From NCBI RefSeq assembly GCF_014203555.1, contig NZ_JACHJH010000008.1, positions 1 through 64,000 of the forward strand: DNA of 64,000 nt, written 5' to 3'. Of the stretch, positions 51,463 through 62,189 are shown piece after piece (positions within the stretch are counted from its first letter, which is position 1; each line of letters begins with the position of its first letter). This DNA comes from Streptomyces olivoverticillatus (lineage in GTDB: Bacteria; Actinomycetota; Actinomycetes; Streptomycetales; Streptomycetaceae). The notes beneath the pieces were generated by a model. That model was not told where the DNA came from. It ran no database searches and saw nothing but the letters and a program-made list of their open reading frames with translations. Made by a program: the position numbers and the translations under genes.

Positions 51463-53835
51463 TCACCCCCGCAGCGGCCCCTCGCACGTGAAGTCCGAGG
51501 TTCCCGCCCGGCGGCCATCAGCCCACAGGGTTACCTTGCCGAAGGAGCAGTTCATGTCGGCGAAGTTGTTCGCGGCCTTCTTCGTGCGGTCGAGGATGTA
51601 GTAGTCGACCGTTTTCGACATGTCCTTGAAGACCAGGTCCGCGTTGCCCGGGTTGCTCAAGTTCGCCGTGATGCGGCCCGTGCAGATGAAGCGGGGGCGT
51701 TCCGGGGCGTTGTTGGAGTGGCAGTCCGGGGTTGCGCCGCCTGTTGCGGTGGTGAAGGCGGTGCGGATTTCGCTTGCCTTGGCGTCCTGCAGGCGGCCTA
51801 CCGGGGTGAACTTCGTTTCCGGGACGTACAGGTCGTTGACCTTCGCTATCTGCTTGTCCAGGAAAGCGTCATACTCGCGCTGGATCGCGGCGTCGGCGCC
51901 CATCCGGTTGCGCCAGGCGTCGAAGCCTGCCGGGTCGTTGGCGCGTTCGTAGCCGTACATCTCGCGCAGCAGCGAGGGGTGTTCGGTCCACAGGAACTCG
52001 AAGAACGTGCCCGCGTAGTTGTAGAAGCGGAAGCCGTCGCCGTCGTACGTCGCGTGCAGCAGCTGGTTCACGGTCATGCGCGGCTTGCCGCCCGCCGTGT
52101 CGTTGATGATGCCCTGGACCAGGGACTTGCGGACCTTGATGCCGCCGTCGCGGGTGGCGCCGTCGAAGAACTCCGCCGTGCCCTCGTCCATCGCGGTGGT
52201 GCGGTCGCCCTGGTACCAGGGGCCCTCGCCGAAGAGGCCGGGCACCGCCCAGCGGCCGTTGAGGTAATGGGTGTACTCATGGCGGAACAGTTCCTCCAGC
52301 GTGAGCGTGGAGTCCTGCGGGACGCGACGCTGGTAGGTGTAGAAGGTGGCGCCGTTCTCGATGTAGATGCCGCCGTTGTTCGTGCCCATGCCGGTGAGCA
52401 GCGGGTGGTACGTCTCGTAGTCGGCCCGGGACGCGTACAGCACGATGTTCAGCGTGGTGTTGGTGTCGCCCGCCAGCGGCTCATCGGTGCCGAGGACGCG
52501 GTGGAACTGGGTCTTGACCTGCTTGCTCGCGTAGTAGAGCTGGTCGACGGTGGCCCGGTCCAGCGCGGTGCGGACCTTGATGCCGCCGTTGTCGTACGTG
52601 TACGTGTGCGGGAAGAGGCGGCGCTCGATGTCGGCCTTGCACACCCCGTACTGCTGACAGGCGCCGAACTCGTTCAGCCAGGTGACGACCTTCGCCCACG
52701 GCTCGCTGCCCTCGCCGAAGGTGTGGGCCGTGGTGGTCAGCAGACCGCCGAGGGATGCGGTGATCTCGCTCTTCAGCGCGTCGACCTGGCCGAATCGCCC
52801 GTACTCGCCGACGGCGTCCCGGGCCACCCAGGCGTTGGCCGTGCCCTTGAGGTGGGAGTAGCCGGCGAAGGCCTTGAAGGCGGCCCGGTAGGAGGGGTCC
52901 GCGGTGACGGCGGCATGGAAGGCGGTGTCGTGGTTGCCCGAGTAGACGCCGAGGTAGTTAAGGGAGAGCGCGGCCAGGGCGGCCCCGCCCCACGAGGTGT
53001 CCTTGGCCGTTTCCGGGTGGGCGGCGTCCATGGTCGCCAGTACGCGCTTGATCAGCGGAAGTTGGTGCTGGCGCAGGCCCGGTGAGCTCGCCGCGTACAG
53101 GGCCTCGCGCAGCGTTTCGGCGTTGGTGCGGGTGACGTCGAAGGTGCGGGCGGCCGTGCCGAAGGCGTACACCGCGCGCCGCATGGCCTCCACGGTGGGC
53201 GCGTCGGTGACGTCGATCTCGCTGTGGGAGAAGTCCTGGAAGGCCACGGCGTGGAGGTAGGTGAACATCTCCAGCAGGTGACTGCCGTCCTTGCCGTCGT
53301 GGGCGGCGGCGAGGCGCTCGATCCGGCGGGATACGGCCTGGACGTGCTCCCGCGACATGACCGGGACCAGCCGCTGGTCCCAAGTCCACAGGACATCGCG
53401 CAGACAGCCGTCGGCGGTGACGGCCGGGTCGGCGAGGAAGTCGGCGAACTGCTCGGGGTTCAAACCGCGGATCCCGTCGAGCGTGCAGGGGACGGCGGTG
53501 CCGGCGGTGGTGGCGTGCGGCGCGAGTGCCTTGGCCTCGCCGGACTTTGCCTTGCCGGTCTTCTTGACCGTGCCGGGGACGTGTCCGCCGGACAGGCCGC
53601 CCGGCGCGGTGGGGGACTGGATGGCCGGCTGTGGGGCGTTGGCCAGGCGCTTGACCTCGTCGAAGGGGTTCGGCGCGGCGGCCGGGGAAGGCTTCGCGGC
53701 CGCCCGCGCGGTGGAGGGGGCGGGGGTGGCGGAGGTCGCATAGCCGTACTGGAAGGCCGTGGTGCCCACCGTGACCGCTATGGCGGCGGTGAGCAGAGTT
53801 CCGCGCACGGTTCTGCGCATGGTTCTGGAAGACAC
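51463..53835 (-). CDS. secreted M9-family collagenase
   Basis: This 790-residue metalloprotease would cleave native collagen or gelatin outside the cell. It has an N-terminal signal region (MRRTVRGTLLTAAIAVTVGT) and the M9 activator and peptidase domains. The zinc motif HEYTH is at residues 519-523, with the downstream glutamate in MDEGTAEFFDG as third ligand. A short C-terminal beta domain (about 110 residues) follows and contains cysteines; no PKD repeat is seen. The GTG at 53835 has AGGAG upstream; the ATG at 53820 is also possible. A conserved 39-bp element precedes it. Confidence 0.93.
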   Translation of the reverse strand: MSSRTMRRTVRGTLLTAAIAVTVGTTAFQYGYATSATPAPSTARAAAKPSPAAAPNPFDEVKRLANAPQPAIQSPTAPGGLSGGHVPGTVKKTGKAKSGEAKALAPHATTAGTAVPCTLDGIRGLNPEQFADFLADPAVTADGCLRDVLWTWDQRLVPVMSREHVQAVSRRIERLAAAHDGKDGSHLLEMFTYLHAVAFQDFSHSEIDVTDAPTVEAMRRAVYAFGTAARTFDVTRTNAETLREALYAASSPGLRQHQLPLIKRVLATMDAAHPETAKDTSWGGAALAALSLNYLGVYSGNHDTAFHAAVTADPSYRAAFKAFAGYSHLKGTANAWVARDAVGEYGRFGQVDALKSEITASLGGLLTTTAHTFGEGSEPWAKVVTWLNEFGACQQYGVCKADIERRLFPHTYTYDNGGIKVRTALDRATVDQLYYASKQVKTQFHRVLGTDEPLAGDTNTTLNIVLYASRADYETYHPLLTGMGTNNGGIYIENGATFYTYQRRVPQDSTLTLEELFRHEYTHYLNGRWAVPGLFGEGPWYQGDRTTAMDEGTAEFFDGATRDGGIKVRKSLVQGIINDTAGGKPRMTVNQLLHATYDGDGFRFYNYAGTFFEFLWTEHPSLLREMYGYERANDPAGFDAWRNRMGADAAIQREYDAFLDKQIAKVNDLYVPETKFTPVGRLQDAKASEIRTAFTTATGGATPDCHSNNAPERPRFICTGRITANLSNPGNADLVFKDMSKTVDYYILDRTKKAANNFADMNCSFGKVTLWADGRRAGTSDFTCEGPLRG

Positions 53836-53957
53836 CGATGACTCCTGGGGGGTGGGAGGTGTGTGCGTGACGCGCGCATGGGGCGCGCCGAACGGTGGCG
53901 CATCCGGGGGCAGTGGCTGCTGTGTGAGGGATGTGATGTGAGGGATCGGTGAGCGCC

Positions 53958-53996
53958 ATGTGATGCGTAACGTAGTAATGTGAAATGGCACTTACA
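53958..53996 (-). promoter_or_regulatory. 39-bp conserved element upstream of the collagenase (site 1)
   Basis: Two ATGTGA copies start at 53958 and 53978, exactly 20 bp apart, within a block that reads CGTAAC, TAGTAATGTGAAAT, GCACT and ACA. It matches the element at 62105-62143 in 34 of 39 positions. Read toward the gene it contains TGTAAG and TACGTT separated by 16 bp, so it may include the promoter as well as an operator. It ends 122 bp upstream of the collagenase start. Confidence 0.75.
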
Positions 53997-54045
53997 ACCC
54001 CCTGGGAGGCTGCGGATTTATCGCGAGCCTCACACGCAAAAACCG

Positions 54046-55014
54046 TTATCGGTCCGTCAACTGTCCTGAGTGCGGGTGTCGTTCACGCCACCGCGCATAC
54101 GAGGGGCTCGCGGCGCACGTGGCCAGGTACCCCGCGCCGACCTTGCGCACGATCTCGTCGCCGTACGCGGCCAGCGGTCCCTCGCGGTGCCAGGCCAGCA
54201 CATGGCGGTACCACAGCGGATTGCCCGCGAGGGGGCGAACCGCGACGCCCGGCACCTCGATGTAGGTGGCCTGACAGAGGCTGACGGCCAGGCCCGACCG
54301 CACGAGCTCGACCAGCTGCCGGCCCTCCGCCTCGTAGGGGGCCCGGGGCTGACCCCCCGTCATGGCGAAGACGGTCGACCAGTACTCCCGGGTGCGGTCG
54401 CTGTCGGGACGGGGCACCGCCCAGTCCTCCTCGACGAGCCGGCCGAGGCTCACCTCCTCCCGTGCGGCCAACGGGTGGGAGGACGACAGCAGCGCGAAGA
54501 CCGGCTCGGTGACCAGTGGCCACAGCTCGACGCCGCCGCCGGACGGCAGCTCCTGCCCGGGGTTGTCGCCGAGCACGGCGGCCTCCAGGCGCTCCGCGGC
54601 GATGTCCTCCAGCAGCGGCACGGGGGAGTTCCGGCAGCGCGCGGTCAGCTCCGCCCCGGGCAGCACCTCGCGTACGGCCAGGATCAGATGGCCGAGCAGC
54701 GGAGCCCCCACGGAGCCGATGCGGACGCGGCCGGGCGCGTCGCGGCGGCGCGCGGCCCGGGCGGTATCGGCCAGCAGCCCGTCCACACCCGGCAGGATGG
54801 CGCGGGCCCGGGTCAGCACCAGCTCGCCGAAGGCCGTCGTGACCACCCCGGCGTGCCTGCGGTCGAACAGTGCCCCGCCCAGCATGGTCTCGATGCGCCG
54901 CAGTTGGGCACTGAGCGCCGGCTGGGTCGTGCGCAGCGCGGCAGCGGCGCGGGTCAGACTCCCGGCGTCCTCGATCGCGCACACCACCCGCAGATGCCGA
55001 AGCTCAAGATCCAT
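54046..55014 (-). CDS. LysR-family transcriptional regulator
   Basis: The 322-residue protein has the N-terminal winged helix-turn-helix (MDLELRHLRVVCAIEDAGSL; RTTQPALSAQLRRIE) and a C-terminal substrate-binding-like effector domain. It lies between the collagenase and the divergent M6 protease, so it is the nearest candidate to control the peptide-utilisation genes. A TGTGA-N4-TCACA repeat lies in its divergent promoter region. The effector is unknown; a collagen-derived amino acid or peptide is a guess from context. Confidence 0.92.
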   Translation of the reverse strand: MDLELRHLRVVCAIEDAGSLTRAAAALRTTQPALSAQLRRIETMLGGALFDRRHAGVVTTAFGELVLTRARAILPGVDGLLADTARAARRRDAPGRVRIGSVGAPLLGHLILAVREVLPGAELTARCRNSPVPLLEDIAAERLEAAVLGDNPGQELPSGGGVELWPLVTEPVFALLSSSHPLAAREEVSLGRLVEEDWAVPRPDSDRTREYWSTVFAMTGGQPRAPYEAEGRQLVELVRSGLAVSLCQATYIEVPGVAVRPLAGNPLWYRHVLAWHREGPLAAYGDEIVRKVGAGYLATCAASPSYARWRERHPHSGQLTDR

Positions 55015-55074
55015 GCCGCGGATGTTATGAACGGGCGTGAGCTTACGGACAGGCCCGGGACCGCCTCACCCTTA

Positions 55075-55088
55075 TGTGAAACGTCACA
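55075..55088. promoter_or_regulatory. inverted repeat between LysR and M6 protease genes
   Basis: TGTGA-AACG-TCACA is a perfect 5-bp inverted repeat. With its preceding A it includes ATGTGAAA, the core also found in the three conserved elements near the collagenase, importer and FAD genes. Confidence 0.45.
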
Positions 55089-55117
55089 CGTCCAAGCGAC
55101 GGGGGTTTCGCACCACC

Positions 55118-56320
55118 ATGAGAAGAATCGTTCCCTCGATACGTACGGCATCGGCCCTCATGGCGGCCTTGGCCGCCGCCGTCCTGCCGCTCTGCACCAC
55201 TCCTGCCAAGGCGGATGCCCCCGCGAGGGCACGCGACCGCCCGTCCGCCTGCGCCCTGCCCGGCGCCACCGGCTGGACCGACGAAGGGCACGACACCGAC
55301 TACTCCGTCTTCCAGCGCCCCGCCGGAACCATCAAGGTCGCCATGATCTTCGTGGACTTCCCCGACGCGCCCGCCACCGAGACCCCCGCCTCCGACGCCG
55401 CACGCATCACACCCGGCGCGGAATGGGTGTGGAAAGCCTCCTACGGCAAGGCGTGGCTGGCCATGACCCAGCACCCGCGCTGGGTGCGCATGCCGCACGC
55501 GTCCACCGACTACGGCTTCGCGCGCGGCCTCAGCCACGAGACACACGAGGCGTACATCAAGGACGCCGTGACCGCGGCCGACCCGTACGTGGACTTCTCG
55601 CGCTACGACATGGTCTACGTCGTCCCCACCCGCAACGCGTCGGCCATCTCGTTCACCCCCACCTACATCTACGAGCCCGGCACGCAGGGCGTGGTCGCCG
55701 ACGGCAAACGCCTCAAGTGGGCGGTCACCTTCGGCCAGGACATGTGGCACTGGGACCAGCGGCTGGTGGGCCACGAGACCGCGCACACCTTCGGCCTGCC
55801 CGACCTGTACGCCTTCGACACCGGCGGCGGCACCCACCGCTTCGTCGGCGGCTGGGACGTGATGGGTCTGGTCAGCGGCGCCGGCTCGCAGTACTTCGCC
55901 TGGCAGTCGTGGAAGCTCGGCTGGACCGGGGACGGCCAGGTCGTCTGCCGGGCCTCCCGGGGCAGGGACACCGTCCACCTGACCGCGGTCGAGTACGGCG
56001 GCGGCACCAAGATGGCCGTCATACGCACCGGCCCCACGACCGCCTACGTCGTCGAGTCGCGGCGGGCGGCCGGGGCGGACGCGCGGGCCTGCTCGACCGG
56101 GGCCCTCGTCTACAAGGTGGACTCCTCCGTGGAGACCGGAAAGGGCCCCGTCCGGGTGGTCGACGCCAACCCCTCCGCGACCCCGCCGAGCGGCTGCCAG
56201 CCCCTGGACGACGCCCCCTACAAGGCCGGTCAGTCCTTCACCGACGCAGACGCCGGGGTGCGCATCGAGGTACAGGGCTCCGGCACCTACGGTGACACTG
56301 TGCGGGTGACCAAGTCGTAG
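55118..56320 (+). CDS. secreted M6-family metalloprotease
   Basis: The 400-residue exported protease has a signal peptide (MRRIVPSIRTASALMAALAA, with a likely cut after TPAKADA) and the zinc motif HETAHTFGLPDLY at residues 219-231, as in InhA/M6 peptidases. A C-terminal beta-rich domain has several cysteines. It would act outside the cell, probably degrading protein further to peptides. The ATG follows a G-rich run; an upstream GTG is less likely because it would precede the signal peptide. It is divergent from the LysR gene. Confidence 0.92.
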   Translation: MRRIVPSIRTASALMAALAAAVLPLCTTPAKADAPARARDRPSACALPGATGWTDEGHDTDYSVFQRPAGTIKVAMIFVDFPDAPATETPASDAARITPGAEWVWKASYGKAWLAMTQHPRWVRMPHASTDYGFARGLSHETHEAYIKDAVTAADPYVDFSRYDMVYVVPTRNASAISFTPTYIYEPGTQGVVADGKRLKWAVTFGQDMWHWDQRLVGHETAHTFGLPDLYAFDTGGGTHRFVGGWDVMGLVSGAGSQYFAWQSWKLGWTGDGQVVCRASRGRDTVHLTAVEYGGGTKMAVIRTGPTTAYVVESRRAAGADARACSTGALVYKVDSSVETGKGPVRVVDANPSATPPSGCQPLDDAPYKAGQSFTDADAGVRIEVQGSGTYGDTVRVTKS

Positions 56321-56329
56321 GCGGCGGGC

Positions 56330-56361
56330 GTGCCCTGGATCCCCCCATGGATCCAGGGCAC
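56330..56361. terminator. bidirectional hairpin terminator
   Basis: Perfect 13-bp arms GTGCCCTGGATCC (56330-56342) and GGATCCAGGGCAC (56349-56361) flank a 6-nt loop. It lies between the convergent M6 protease gene and the peptide importer operon. Confidence 0.8.
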
Positions 56362-56377
56362 CGGCGTGCCCGGGTGC

Positions 56378-57354
56378 TCAGGCCGCCTCCGGGAAGTGGC
56401 AGGCCACCTCCCGTGCCTCGCCCGCCGACGCGATCCGCAGCAGCGGGGCCTCGCTGCGGCAGATCTCCTGCGCCTTGGGACAGCGCGGGTGGAACGTACA
56501 GCCGGGCGGGGGCGCCGCAGGGCTCGGCGGGTCGCCGAGCAGCGTGATCCGCTCGCGGGTCCGCTCGGCTGCCGGATCCGGCAGCGGCACGGCCGACAGC
56601 AGGGCACGCGTATAGGGGTGCGCGGGGGAGCCGTACACCGTCCCCTTGTCGCCGACTTCGACGATCCGGCCCAGGTACATCACCGCCACCCGGTCGCACA
56701 CCCGCTTCACCACCGACAGGTCGTGGGCGATGAAGAGATAGGCCAGGCCGAGCTCCCGCTGGAGCCGCTCCATCAGGTTGACGATCTGGGCCTGGACGGA
56801 GACGTCGAGGGCCGAGACCGGCTCGTCGGCGACGATCAGCCGCGGGCCGGTGGCGAGCGAGCGGGCGATGCCGATGCGCTGGGCCTGCCCGCCGGAGAAC
56901 TCGTGCGGATAGCGGTCGATGTGCTCGGGGATGAGCCCGACCAGCTCCATCAGCTCCACCGCCCGCTTGCGGGCCTCCGCCGCCGAACTGCCCTGCACCA
57001 GCAGCGGATCGGCGATGATGCGGGCCACGGTCTGGCGCGGATTGAGGGAGGAGTGCGGGTCCTGGAAGACCATCTGCAGCTCCCGGCGGAGCGGTTTGAG
57101 TTCGCGCTGCCGCAGGTGGCTGATGTCCCGGCCGTCGTAGGTAACGGATCCGGCGGTGGGCTCCAGGAGCCGTACGATCATGCGGCCGGTGGTGGATTTG
57201 CCGCAGCCGGACTCCCCGACCAGGCCCAGGGTCTCGCCCGCGGCGACGTGAAAGGAGACGCCGTCGACGGCCCGGACGGGGGCCGAGCGGCCCCGCCTGC
57301 CCGGGAAGGTCATCGTCACGTCCCGGACAGACAGCAGGGGTTCGGCGGTCGCGG

Positions 57355-57358
<4 letters not shown>
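56378..57358 (-). CDS. peptide ABC transporter ATP-binding protein (DppF-like)
   Basis: The 326-residue ATPase has Walker A GESGCGKST, signature SGGQAQRIGIARS, Walker B RLIVADEP and the OppF/DppF-type C-terminal cysteine segment GCTFHPRCPKAQEIC. It powers peptide import with the DppD-like partner. The start overlaps the upstream gene by 4 bp, and it is the last gene of a five-gene operon. Oligopeptide/dipeptide specificity is a family-level assignment. Confidence 0.94.
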
Positions 57359-58379
<1,021 letters not shown>

Positions 58380-58380
<1 letters not shown>

Positions 58381-59366
58381 CAGTACCTCACTCGCGGGTC
58401 GACGACGGCGTAGAGCAGGTCGACCGCCAGGTTGGCGACGACGATGAAGGTGGCGGCCAGCAGCGTGACGCCGAGGACGACCGGCTGGTCGCCGGTGGAC
58501 AGCGCGCCGTAGAAGAGCCGTCCGATGCCCGGGAGTCCGAAGATGGACTCGGTGATGACCGCGCCCGCCAGCAGTCCGCCCAGGTCCATGCCGAAGATGG
58601 TGAGGATGGGGGTCATGCCGGCGCGCAGCCCGTGCTTGACGACGACGGTGCGGCGCGGCAGCCCCTTGGCACGGGCGGTGCGGATGTACGGCTCCGCCAT
58701 CGTCTCGATCATCGAACTGCGGCTCTGCCGCGCGTACATGGCGGCGTACAGCACGGCCAGCGCCAGCCACGGCAGCAGCAGGTTCGACGCCCAGTGGAGG
58801 GGGTCGTGGCCGAAGGGGACGTACTGCGGGTAGGGCAGCAGGCCGGCCGTCCGTATGAGCCCGTAGATGAGCATCATCGAGGTGAAGTAGACCGGCAGCG
58901 ACGCGGCGGCGACGGCGCCGACCATCAGGACGCGGTCGGTGACGGTGTCCTTGCGCAGGGCCGCGGTGACCCCGGCGCTCAGGCCGAGCAGCAGCCAGAG
59001 CACGGCCGCGCCCACGGCGAGCGAGGCGGAGACGGGCAGCCGGTCCATCAGCAGGTCCCAGACGGGCTGGGAGTTCTCGTACGAGTAGCCGAAGCAGGGA
59101 AAGGCGCAGTGCAGGGTGTACTGGCCGCTGCCCATGGTCCGGCCGGTGAAGATGCCGGTGACGAAGTCGGCGAACTGCCGCCACAGCGGCTGGTCGAGGC
59201 CCATGTGGGTGCGGATCGCGGCCAGCCGCTCCACGCTGCACGACTTGCCGCAGGCGGCGGCCGCGGGGTCGGAGGGCAGGACGTAGAAGATGGTGAAGGT
59301 GACGGCGGCGATGGCGATGAGCACCCCGATGACGCCGAGGAGCCGGCGGCCGATGTAGAGGATCAT
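58380..59366 (-). CDS. peptide ABC transporter permease (DppB-like)
   Basis: The 328-residue membrane protein has an N-terminal segment (MILYIGRRLLGVIGVLIAIA) and about five further helices, with the binding-protein-dependent transport loop EPYIRTARAKGLPRRTVVVK. A cysteine-containing periplasmic loop (ACGKSCSVERLAAIRTHMG) replaces the usual short one. It forms the channel with the DppC-like permease and overlaps it by 4 bp. Confidence 0.94.
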
Positions 59367-60298
59367 GCGCGGCCGCTCCTCGGGTCGAGCACGTCGCGCA
59401 GCGCGTCGCCGAGCAGGGTGAAGGCGAGGACGGTCAGGAACAGGCAGGTGCTCGGGATGACGAAGTACATGGGGTCCGTGTCGTAGAAGGCGACGCTCTC
59501 GGCGATCATCTGCCCCCAGGAGGGCGTGGGCGGGCGGACGCCGACACCCAGGTAGCTCAGGGCCGCCTCGGTGGCGATCATGCCGGGGATGATCAGGGTG
59601 GTGTAGGCGATGACGGGGCCGGAGACGCCGGGGAGGATGTCGCGGGTGAGGATGCGCCAGGGCCCGGAGCCGCCGACGCGGGCGGCGTCGACGTACTCGC
59701 GGTGCTTGAGCGAGAGGGTCTGGCCGCGGACGACCCGGGCGACGCCGGGCCAGCCGAACAGCCCGATGACGGCGGTCATCAGCAGGACCCGGTTGACGTC
59801 CTTCGCCACCGACATCATCGCGATCATGAAGATGAGGGAGGGGAAGGACATCGTGACGTCCATCAGCCGGGAGAGCGCGGCGTCGGTGCGGCCGCCGAAG
59901 TAGCCCGCGGCGATGCCGGCCGCCGTTCCCGCGAGGACGACGATGGCGGTGGCGGTCAGGGCGATCAGCAGCGAGACCTGGGCGCCGTGCACGACGCGGG
60001 CGAACAGGTCGCGGCCGGTGACGGGTTCCACGCCGAGCCAGTGGTCGGCGGAGATGCCGCCGAGCGGGCCGATGGGCTGGCCGCCGAGGTAGGGGTCTAC
60101 GGCGGACTTGTCGAACTCCTCGGGCGACCAGCCGCCGAGCGAGCTCAGCAGCGGGGCCCCGGCCGCCATGAGCAGGAAGAGGGCGACGACGGCGAGGGAG
60201 ATCTTCACGGAGGCGCGGCGGCGCAGTTCCGCGCGGGCGAGCTGCCAGGGGCCGCTGCCCGCGGGGACGGCCGGCGCGGAGGGGGAGAGGGCGGTCAT
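59363..60298 (-). CDS. peptide ABC transporter permease (DppC-like)
   Basis: The 311-residue permease has an N-terminal membrane segment (KISLAVVALFLLMAAGAPLL), a periplasmic loop, then five helices with the EAA-type motif REYVDAARVGGSGPWRILTR. It pairs with the DppB-like subunit. It starts 13 bp after the binding-protein gene. Confidence 0.94.
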   Translation of the reverse strand: MTALSPSAPAVPAGSGPWQLARAELRRRASVKISLAVVALFLLMAAGAPLLSSLGGWSPEEFDKSAVDPYLGGQPIGPLGGISADHWLGVEPVTGRDLFARVVHGAQVSLLIALTATAIVVLAGTAAGIAAGYFGGRTDAALSRLMDVTMSFPSLIFMIAMMSVAKDVNRVLLMTAVIGLFGWPGVARVVRGQTLSLKHREYVDAARVGGSGPWRILTRDILPGVSGPVIAYTTLIIPGMIATEAALSYLGVGVRPPTPSWGQMIAESVAFYDTDPMYFVIPSTCLFLTVLAFTLLGDALRDVLDPRSGRA

Positions 60299-60311
60299 GG
60301 CGGTCCGGCCC

Positions 60312-62060
60312 TCAGCCCTGGCTCTTCGCGGGGTCCTTGAGACCCACCGTCGCGTAGTCGAGCTGGCCGCCGAAGGAGTTGTGCCCGTAGGCGCCGGCGA
60401 TGTTGGTGCCGAGGACCAGCGGCCACCGCCGGGTCAGCACGGGGACGGTCGGGGCCTTGGCGAGGATGTCGCCGTCCAGCTGCTGCCACGCCTGGGCGGC
60501 CTGCTTGGTGTCGGTCATGGCGGCGATCTCGTCCATCCGCTTCATGGTCGCCTCGTCGCGGAAGAGCGAGTGGTTGCCGGAGTTGCCCTTCTCCTTGATG
60601 TAGCGGCCGTCGAAGACGAAGGGCAGGAAGGTGGAGCCGGAGGGGTAGTCGGGGCACCAGCCCGTGTACACCATGTCGGTGCGGTTCTTGGTGTCGCCGA
60701 TGGTGGCGTAGAACGCCGACGGGTCCACGGTCTCGATGGTGACCTTGATGCCGGCCTTGCCGAGCGACTGCTGGATCGCCTCGGCCCGGCCCTTGTCGCC
60801 GGCGGAGACCGTGATCCTGGTGGAGAAGCCGTCCGGCTTCCCGGCCTCCTTCAAGAGCTGCTTGGCCTTCTCGACGTCACCGGAGGCGGAGATCTTCAGG
60901 GTGTCGGGCTGCTTGCCGCCAAAGAGCGAGGCCGGCATGTAGGAGGTCGACAGGTCGTTGAAGGCGGGGCCGCCGGAGGCGGTCAGGACGGCGTCCTTGT
61001 CGAGGGCGTACTGCACGGCCTGGCGCACCTTGACGTCGTCGAAGGGGGCCCGGCCGGTGTGCATCTGGACCATGTCCGTGCAGTTCTGGGACTCGGCGAG
61101 GAGCCGCGAGCGCACCTCGGCGCTGGGCAGCACCTTGGCCGCGCTCTCCGGCCGCAGGGCGAACCAGGGGACGGCGGAGGCGTCGGCGCCCTGGCTGGCG
61201 ATCATGCGGTCGTCGATCTGGTTCGCCTTGAGCCCCATGACGACGACCAGCTTGTCCGGGTAGGCCTTGCGGACCTCGTCCGTCTTCGGGTCCCACTTGT
61301 CGTTGCGGACCAGCACCAGCTTCTTGCCCCGGTCGTACGAGTCGACCTTGTACGGGCCGGAGGAGAACGGCCGGTTGTCGAACTGCGGGCCCTTGTCCTG
61401 GGACTGCGGCACGGGAGCGAAGGTGGGCATCACCGTGGCGTTGGGAAACTCGGCGAAGGGCTTGCGCAGTTCGAAGACGATGGTGTGGTCGTCCGGCGTC
61501 TGGACCGAGTCCAGGTGCTTGCCCTGGGCGGGGCCCTGGTAGCCATCGGCGCCGGCGAGGTAGCGGGCCGCGTAGTCGGAGCCGCCGGGCAGGTCGGGGG
61601 AGAAGGACCGCTCCACGTTGTACTTGACGTCCTGCGCGGTCACGGGTGAGCCGTCCTCGTACTTCACGCCCTGTTTGAGGTGGAACGTCCACGTCTTCGC
61701 GCCGTTCGAGGGGGTGCCGAGGTCGGTGGCGAGGTCGGGCACCAGCTGGCCGCCCTGCGTTCCGGGTGCGGCCTTGTACGTCACCAAGGTGCGGTAGAGC
61801 AGCCTGGTCCCGAAGTCCATGTCGCTCATGACCCAGTTGCGGGCAGGATCGAGGTGGGTGAAGTCCTGGTTGGACAGGACCGTCAGGGTGCCGCCCTTGA
61901 CCGGAGTGCCGCCGATCGACGCACCCACGTTGGCGGCGGCTGGGTTCTTGCCGCCGTTCTTCCCGCCGGCCGCTGGCTTCCCGCCGGAGCAACCTGCCGC
62001 TCCCAAGGCGAAGGTGGCCGTCAGAACGGCGGCAATGGCAGTACAGGTGCGCTTGTTCAT
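60312..62060 (-). CDS. peptide ABC transporter substrate-binding lipoprotein
   Basis: The 582-residue SBP_bac_5 protein is exported as a lipoprotein, with lipobox LGAAGC and Cys24 as the lipid anchor. Family features include LKQGVKYEDGSPVTAQDVKY and MVYTGWCPDYPSGSTFLPFV. It captures peptides at the cell surface and hands them to the permeases. It is the first gene of the importer operon, and a conserved 39-bp element lies 45 bp upstream. Proximity to collagenase suggests Gly-Pro-rich peptides, but specificity cannot be read from sequence. Confidence 0.93.
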   Translation of the reverse strand: MNKRTCTAIAAVLTATFALGAAGCSGGKPAAGGKNGGKNPAAANVGASIGGTPVKGGTLTVLSNQDFTHLDPARNWVMSDMDFGTRLLYRTLVTYKAAPGTQGGQLVPDLATDLGTPSNGAKTWTFHLKQGVKYEDGSPVTAQDVKYNVERSFSPDLPGGSDYAARYLAGADGYQGPAQGKHLDSVQTPDDHTIVFELRKPFAEFPNATVMPTFAPVPQSQDKGPQFDNRPFSSGPYKVDSYDRGKKLVLVRNDKWDPKTDEVRKAYPDKLVVVMGLKANQIDDRMIASQGADASAVPWFALRPESAAKVLPSAEVRSRLLAESQNCTDMVQMHTGRAPFDDVKVRQAVQYALDKDAVLTASGGPAFNDLSTSYMPASLFGGKQPDTLKISASGDVEKAKQLLKEAGKPDGFSTRITVSAGDKGRAEAIQQSLGKAGIKVTIETVDPSAFYATIGDTKNRTDMVYTGWCPDYPSGSTFLPFVFDGRYIKEKGNSGNHSLFRDEATMKRMDEIAAMTDTKQAAQAWQQLDGDILAKAPTVPVLTRRWPLVLGTNIAGAYGHNSFGGQLDYATVGLKDPAKSQG

Positions 62061-62104
62061 CAGTGGTCACTCCGTGAACAGTCGAACAGCCGAGCGTGGC
62101 TGAA

Positions 62105-62143
62105 ATGTGACCCGTAACATAGTAATGTGAAATTGCACTGACA
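62105..62143. promoter_or_regulatory. 39-bp conserved element between importer operon and aminopeptidase (site 2)
   Basis: ATGTGA copies at 62105 and 62125 are exactly 20 bp apart, as at 53958/53978, and 34 of 39 positions match site 1. Toward the importer it reads TGTCAG, 16 bp, TATGTT, a promoter-like spacing. It lies 45 bp from the binding-protein start and 47 bp from the aminopeptidase start, so one bound protein could control both. Confidence 0.75.
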
Positions 62144-62152
62144 AGATGTCAG
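62138..62152. promoter_or_regulatory. inverted repeat next to site 2
   Basis: CTGACA-AGA-TGTCAG is a perfect 6-bp inverted repeat overlapping the end of the 39-bp element, 37 bp upstream of the aminopeptidase start. It is absent from site 1. Confidence 0.4.
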
Positions 62153-62189
62153 CAGCTCCGTTATCCACCTGTGTCCGAGGAGGAGCCCC

